Positions 59,918 through 64,000 of a stretch of 64,000 nt of DNA are shown in pieces. Source of the DNA: Myxococcus hansupus. GTDB taxonomy: Bacteria > Myxococcota > Myxococcia > Myxococcales > Myxococcaceae. The translations under genes were made by a program, and so were the position numbers. The stretch lies in contig NZ_CP012109.1 in assembly GCF_000280925.3 (NCBI RefSeq), positions 5,290,501 through 5,354,500 of the forward strand. The letters run 5' to 3'. The stretch's first letter is position 1. Each line of letters begins with the position of its first letter. The notes beneath the pieces were generated by a model. That model was not told the origin of the DNA. It was given only the letters and a program-made list of their open reading frames with translations, and did not search any database.

Positions 59918-60235
59918 TCAGGGGTTTTCGGGCAGCTCGACGACGAGCGCGCCGTCTTCCACGGCCACGTTCACTGTCGGCTGGTCGTCACAGACCCCCG
60001 GCGAAGTCTCATTGCGCCCGGTGTCCATGTCGAAACCGACCTCATGGCACGGGCAGACGACCATGTTGTCCTCGATGCGTCCGCCCGACAGCAGGCACCC
60101 GGCGTGGTTGCACCAATCGTCCAGGCCCTTGTAGCGCCCGTGGATCTTCGCGATACACACGTTGCGCTTGCCGACCTCGTAGCCCCGCATTTCCCTCTCG
60201 GCGAAGTCCGCCGGTCCCAGCTTGATCTTCGTCAT
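59918..60235 (-). CDS. Rieske [2Fe-2S] ferredoxin
   Basis: A 105-residue soluble Rieske protein. The ATG at 60235 follows AAAAGGGG. The ligands are in WCNHAGCLLSGG and VVCPCHEVGFDMDTG. The fold and length match small ferredoxins of dioxygenase systems, but no oxygenase is adjacent. The stop lies 29 nt upstream of the His-rich MoaB start, so a shared transcript is likely. Confidence 0.9.
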   Translation of the reverse strand: MTKIKLGPADFAEREMRGYEVGKRNVCIAKIHGRYKGLDDWCNHAGCLLSGGRIEDNMVVCPCHEVGFDMDTGRNETSPGVCDDQPTVNVAVEDGALVVELPENP

Positions 60236-60301
60236 CGCGGCCCCTTTTCCCACAATGGAGGACGGGCTGCACTCCCGATACCCGGGCATTACCTTCAGCC
60301 A

Positions 60302-62058
60302 GTGACTCCCGACGTGACCCAACCTACCGCCGTCGACAAGGCCACCGTCGCCCAGGTCCTCCGTGACATCTCCCTCTTGCTCCAACTCCAGGGCGAGAGC
60401 GGGTTCCGCGTCCGCGCCTACGACATGGCCGCCGACCGCATCGCCGGCCTGCCGCAGGACCTGGGCACCGTGGTCGCGGAAGGCCGCCTGGAGAGCCTGC
60501 CGGGCATCGGGCCCGCGCTCGCGGAGAAGATTTCCGAGCTGGTGACCACCGGACGCCTTGGCTACCTGGAGGAGCTGCGGGCTCAATTCCCCCGGGCCTG
60601 CTGGAGCTGACGCAGCTCCCCGACGTCGGGCCGAAGAAGGTCGCCAAGCTCTGGAAGGAGCTTCAGGTCAGCGGCATCGAGGAGCTGGAGCGCGCCTGCC
60701 GCGAGGGCCGCGTGCGCCAGCTCAGCGGCTTCGGCGCGAAGAGCGAGGCGAAGATGCTGGAGGGCATCGCCCTGTACCGGCGCGCCCGCGGCGAACGCAA
60801 GCTGCTGGGTGACGTCATGCCCGTGGCCGCGGCGCTGCTGGAGCGCGTCAAGGCCGCGCCCGGCGTCGTGCGCGCCAGCCTGGGCGGCAGTGTCCGCCGG
60901 CAAGCGGAGACGGTGGCGGACGTGGACATCATCGCCTCCGCGCCCCAGGCGGGCCCGGTGCTGGATGCGCTGGCGAACGCCCCCGGCGTGGCGACGGTGC
61001 TCGGCAAGGGCGACAGCAAGTGCTCCGTGCGGCTGGAGGCCGGCGACCTCCAGGTGGACCTGCGCGTGCTGCCCGACGAGGACTTCGCCACCGCGCTGCA
61101 CCACTTCACGGGCTCCAAGGCGCACCACATCCGGCTGCGCAACCTGGGCCATGAGCGCGGCCTCAAGATTTCCGAGTGGGGCATCCACCGCGATGACGGC
61201 ACCAAGGTGCCGGTGAAGGACGAGTCCGACCTCTACGCGCTGCTCGACATGCAGTACGTGCCGCCCGAGCTGCGGGAGGACACCGGAGAGTTCGAGGCCG
61301 CGCGCGCTGGCACGCTCCCCAAGGACCTGGTCACCCTGGAGGACATCCAAGGCGCGGTCCATGCTCACAGCACCTGGTCCGACGGACGCAACAGCCTGGA
61401 GGAGATGGCGCTCGCGGCCCAGGCCCTGGGCCTCAAGTACCTCACCGTCACCGAGCACAGCGAGGCGGCCATCTACGCGGGCGGCTTGAAGGAGGACGAC
61501 CTCAAGCGCCAGTGGGAGGAGATCGACCGCATCAACGCGGCCATCCCCGGCGTGCGCCTGCTCAAGGGCATCGAGGTCGACATCCTGGAGTCCGGGGCGC
61601 TCGACTACGCGGACTCCCTCCTGGAGCAGTTGGAGGTCGTCATCGGCTCCATCCACGTCCGGCATGGCATGGACGAGGACCAGATGACGCGCCGCCTGCT
61701 GGCCGCGCTGGACAACCCCTGCCTCCAGATTCTGGGACACCCCACCGGCCGGCTCATCAACAGCCGGGAGCCCTACCCCGTCCGCATGGAGGAAATCCTG
61801 GAGCGGGCGGCCGAGCGCGGCGTGGCGGTGGAGGTGAACGGCAAACCCGCGCGGCTGGACATCAAGGCCGAATACGTCCGGCTGGCGGTGAAGCTCGGCG
61901 TCCGGCTGGTGGTGAGCTGCGACGCCCACCAGAAAGAGGACCTGCGCAACCTGGCCTTCGCGGTGGCGACCGCGCGCCGGGGCTGGGCGCCCAAGGGGAG
62001 CGTGCTGAACACGCTCCCGGCCAGCCGCTTCATCTCCGCGCTGCGCGACCGCCGGTGA
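60302..62058 (+). pseudogene. polX: DNA polymerase/exonuclease PolX with a one-base frameshift in a C run
   Basis: The gene is intact in content but split by a frameshift. The first frame encodes HhH sequence (ATVAQVLRDISLLLQLQGES to GYLEELRAQF) and stops at 60610. The run TTCCCCCGGGCC near 60588-60599 has five C; a sixth C would restore one continuous frame with GLLELTQLPDVGPKKVAKLW. From there the second frame runs to 62058 through the polymerase-X nucleotidyltransferase (GGSVRRQAETVADVDII) and the PHP 3'-5' exonuclease (HAHSTWSDG, TEHSE). The start is GTG 60302, with GTG 60314 an alternative. It may be a sequencing or assembly error, a real mutation, or a slippage site. Confidence 0.85.
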
Positions 62059-62077
62059 TAGGCTGCGGCCCTCGCCG

Positions 62078-62695
62078 ATGGCCCGCCTGTTGCCGCTCGT
62101 CCTCTGTCTCACGTCCCTCGCCTCCGCCGCCGCGGACCGGGAGCGCCCGTCCCGCGCCGCCCTCCAGCGCGCGCTGGAGCGGCACGAGCGCTCGGTCGTG
62201 CACGTCCAGGGGCCTCGCCGCGCGGGCCCCGGCGTCTTCATTGGCGCCGCCGGCCAGGTGCTCACCTCCGTGGCACCGGTGGGCCTGGGCTTCACGGGGT
62301 TGAACGCCACCACGGTGGAGCACGAGGGGAAGTCGCTGCCCGCCCGGGTGGTGATGGCCAGCGAAGAGCTCCAGGTGGCCGTGCTCGCCGCGCCAGAAGG
62401 CACCTACCCCGCCGCGCCCGTGAAGCTGCTGAAGGACGGCGCCAGCCTGGAGGGCCAATGGCTGGTGGGCGTCATCCCCGCCACGCGAGGCAAACCCGCG
62501 CGCCCCATGCCCGCGCAGGCGCGCGCGGCCCCGCAGCCCTTCTATGACGTCGCCCTGGCCCTCCCCGCGGGCAGCCCCGTCTTCGACGCGGAGGGTCGGC
62601 TGGTCGCGGTGGTCGTCAAACAGCACCGCCGAGGCTGCCGGGTGTTGCCCCTGGGTGCGGTGAAGGTGGAGCTCGCCGCCATGGACACGCCATGA
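62078..62695 (+). CDS. Exported protein with degenerate HtrA/trypsin-like fold
   Basis: A 205-residue protein with a signal peptide (LLPLVLCLTSLASAAA). The sequence follows the serine-protease beta-barrel order: GPGVFIGAAGQVLTSVAPVG occupies the position of the GxxxTxxH loop but with Pro/Val replacing His, and ALPAGSPVFDAEGRLVAVVV replaces GNSGGP. The catalytic triad therefore appears lost. It is followed immediately by a CPBP membrane protease gene (4-nt overlap), which suggests a substrate-binding or regulatory partner. It could also be a plain pseudo-protease. Confidence 0.75.
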   Translation: MARLLPLVLCLTSLASAAADRERPSRAALQRALERHERSVVHVQGPRRAGPGVFIGAAGQVLTSVAPVGLGFTGLNATTVEHEGKSLPARVVMASEELQVAVLAAPEGTYPAAPVKLLKDGASLEGQWLVGVIPATRGKPARPMPAQARAAPQPFYDVALALPAGSPVFDAEGRLVAVVVKQHRRGCRVLPLGAVKVELAAMDTP

Positions 62696-63411
62696 CCCAG
62701 GCCATGACGACGCCGTGGCGTCCGAGCGCCGTTCAGGAAGCCGTGGGCCTGTGGGCCGTGGGCTTCCTGACCATCGTCGCCGCGTTCCTGCTCCTGGCCG
62801 GCACCGACTACCCCAAGCTCATCGCCACGGTGGGCTTCCTCTACCTGCCCCTCATCCCCATGCGCTGGCGGAACGAGGACTACCCGGACTACGGACTGTC
62901 GCTCCGCGCCTGGCGCGAGGACCTGCGCCTGTTCCTGGTGATGTCCGCCGTGGTGGGCCCCGTGTTCTTCCTGGGCTTCGCCGGCTTCGTGGAGGTGCTG
63001 CCCCATCTGCCGGCGGAGCTCTCCAGGCACCTCACGCCGCTGGTGGGCGAAGCCCGCTTCCAGCCCCGGCTGCCGCCGCGCTTCGGCGAGTGGGTCGTCG
63101 ACCAGCTCCTCGTCGTCGCCCTCCCCGAGGAGTTCTTCTACCGGGGCTACCTCCAGACGCGCCTGCGCGACGCCTGGCCCCAGGGGCGCAAGTTCCTGGG
63201 CGGCCGGCTGGGGCCCGCGTTCTGGCTCACCGCCCTGCTCTTCGCCCTGGGCCACCTGGCCATCTTCCAGGCCTGGCGGCTGTCCGTGTTCTTCCCGGCG
63301 CTGATTTTCGGCTGGATGCGCGAGCGCACCGGAACCGTCATCGGCGCCGCCCTGTTTCACGCGGCCTGTAACCTCTTCGTGCGATTTCTCGAGGTTTCGT
63401 TTTTCGGCTGA
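62692..63411 (+). CDS. CPBP-family intramembrane protease
   Basis: A 239-residue protein with about 6-7 hydrophobic helices. The family motifs are present: EEFFYRGYL (Glu146/Glu147 and Arg) in one helix, His in FALGHLAIF and His/Asn in ALFHAACN. CPBP (Abi/CAAX-like) enzymes cleave membrane peptides. In myxobacteria one CPBP group, the myxosortases, cleaves MYXO-CTERM tails. This gene could belong to such a group, but the sequence alone does not decide it. It overlaps the preceding pseudo-protease gene by 4 nt. Confidence 0.88.
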   Translation: MTQAMTTPWRPSAVQEAVGLWAVGFLTIVAAFLLLAGTDYPKLIATVGFLYLPLIPMRWRNEDYPDYGLSLRAWREDLRLFLVMSAVVGPVFFLGFAGFVEVLPHLPAELSRHLTPLVGEARFQPRLPPRFGEWVVDQLLVVALPEEFFYRGYLQTRLRDAWPQGRKFLGGRLGPAFWLTALLFALGHLAIFQAWRLSVFFPALIFGWMRERTGTVIGAALFHAACNLFVRFLEVSFFG

Positions 63412-63444
63412 GGCACTCCGCGGCACAGCCCGGAGCCACCCGCC

Positions 63445-63465
63445 GTGAAACATGGCGTGTTTCAC
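63445..63465. promoter_or_regulatory. Perfect inverted repeat GTGAAACA-N5-TGTTTCAC
   Basis: GTGAAACA (63445-63452) and TGTTTCAC (63458-63465) form a perfect 8-5-8 dyad in the 201-nt, low-GC region between the CPBP gene and the metallopeptidase gene at 63613. It is GC-poor for a terminator, so an operator for a dimeric regulator is more likely. Confidence 0.45.
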
Positions 63466-63612
63466 CTGCCCGTAACCTGAATTCTACGGAAGCTGACGCA
63501 CGTTTTACTTGCTTTCCGTTCGCACGGTTTTGCATCGAAAATGTCACAGGAAACTTCGTGGCACACCGCGGCGATAACTCTTCAACCCCCTTGCACTGAG
63601 TTCGAGACCCCC

Positions 63613-64000
63613 ATGACGATCCGCCGCACCGAAGGTCCGAAGCCCACGATTCGCACCAACGCCGCTTCCGAGACGCAGGCGAAGACGGCGGCCAAGCCCG
63701 CGACCATCGCGCCGAACGTCATCAAGGATGGGTTCGGTCCCGCGGCGAAGACGACCGAGCTGGCTCGCGCCGAGAAGACGCTGAAGCCGCTGCCGCCGGC
63801 GGTGGGCCGCCTCTCCCTGGACAGCCGCGAGGCGCAGTCGGCCATCCAGACGTCGCTGGCGCACCTGACGCCCAACACGAAGACGTCCATCCGCAACCCG
63901 GGCATCGTGGGCGGCTTCCAGTTCCCCTCGTACACCCCGAAGAGCGTGGACCGTGACGAGCTGGGCATGACGCACGTGCGCCTGGACCGCCAGCACGAGG
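63613..64000 (+). CDS. M4/M36-type metallopeptidase, N-terminal propeptide (partial)
   Basis: The gene runs off the right edge. The visible 129 residues start with a low-complexity basic/Thr-Ala region (MTIRRTEGPKPTIRTNAASE) with no obvious signal peptide. From residue 95, GGFQFPSYTPKSVDRDELGM, then THVRLDRQHE, match the FTP propeptide of thermolysin/fungalysin-like peptidases (canonical THVRxQQxxxGVPVFG). The catalytic HExxH domain must lie beyond the window. Loss of a classical signal peptide is known in some myxobacterial secreted enzymes. The 8-5-8 dyad upstream may regulate it. Confidence 0.7.
   Translation, partial: MTIRRTEGPKPTIRTNAASETQAKTAAKPATIAPNVIKDGFGPAAKTTELARAEKTLKPLPPAVGRLSLDSREAQSAIQTSLAHLTPNTKTSIRNPGIVGGFQFPSYTPKSVDRDELGMTHVRLDRQHE

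Overview
The window reads as chromosomal DNA of a fruiting myxobacterium, most likely Myxococcaceae (Myxococcus, Corallococcus or Pyxidicoccus). The reasons are very high GC with strong G/C third-position bias, a dense gene layout, many lipoproteins and secreted hydrolases, several hybrid histidine kinases, and biosynthetic genes mixed with predation-type enzymes. I see no tRNA, rRNA, CRISPR array, insertion sequence or phage gene.

Region 1 (1-4084) is the 3' part of an unusual non-ribosomal peptide synthetase: the C-terminal part of a formyltransferase-like domain, a condensation-like half domain, an adenylation domain interrupted by a luciferase-like monooxygenase, and a carrier domain. Region 2 (4208-11604) holds a secreted GH30 glycosidase with a ricin-type lectin tail, a LysR regulator, a lipoprotein, and a UvrA-like ABC protein divergent from a TetR regulator across a near-perfect 16-bp inverted repeat. 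A decayed LmbE/PIG-L gene lies before region 3.

Region 3 (11605-25821) is the most interesting part. Eleven tightly packed or overlapping genes lead into a five-domain synthetase. They are a CitE/HpcH lyase, an alpha-oxoamine synthase, a MaoC hydratase, an MDR oxidoreductase, an acyl carrier protein, a class III aminotransferase, a hotdog thioesterase, a FabZ-like protein lacking its catalytic Glu, a ketosynthase, a truncated ketosynthase-like partner, an AMP-ligase and an NRPS (T-C-A-T-C). This looks like a type II PKS / aminoketone / NRPS hybrid pathway that I cannot match to a known compound. The MATE exporter at 30923 and the UvrA/TetR pair could serve export and self-resistance, but that is only inference.

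Region 4 (25875-30647) is a set of small secreted proteins and lipoproteins, including a tandem HEIGH metallopeptidase and trypsin-like protease. Region 5 (30923-35171) has the MATE exporter and a tyrosine-degradation operon (hppD, hmgA, Rieske protein). Region 6 (35538-48529) has two-component systems, an orphan ABC permease, an HSL-type esterase, a PLP-fold protein and a TonB-like protein. Region 7 (48536-64000) has a TPR lipoprotein, a carotenoid-type oxidoreductase, an alpha/beta hydrolase overlapping a hybrid kinase, a DUF2400-type protein, secreted proteins, a MoaB/MogA protein with a very His-rich leader, a Rieske ferredoxin, a polX gene broken by one base in a C run, a protease-like protein without a catalytic triad, a CPBP membrane protease and the start of an M4/M36-type metallopeptidase.
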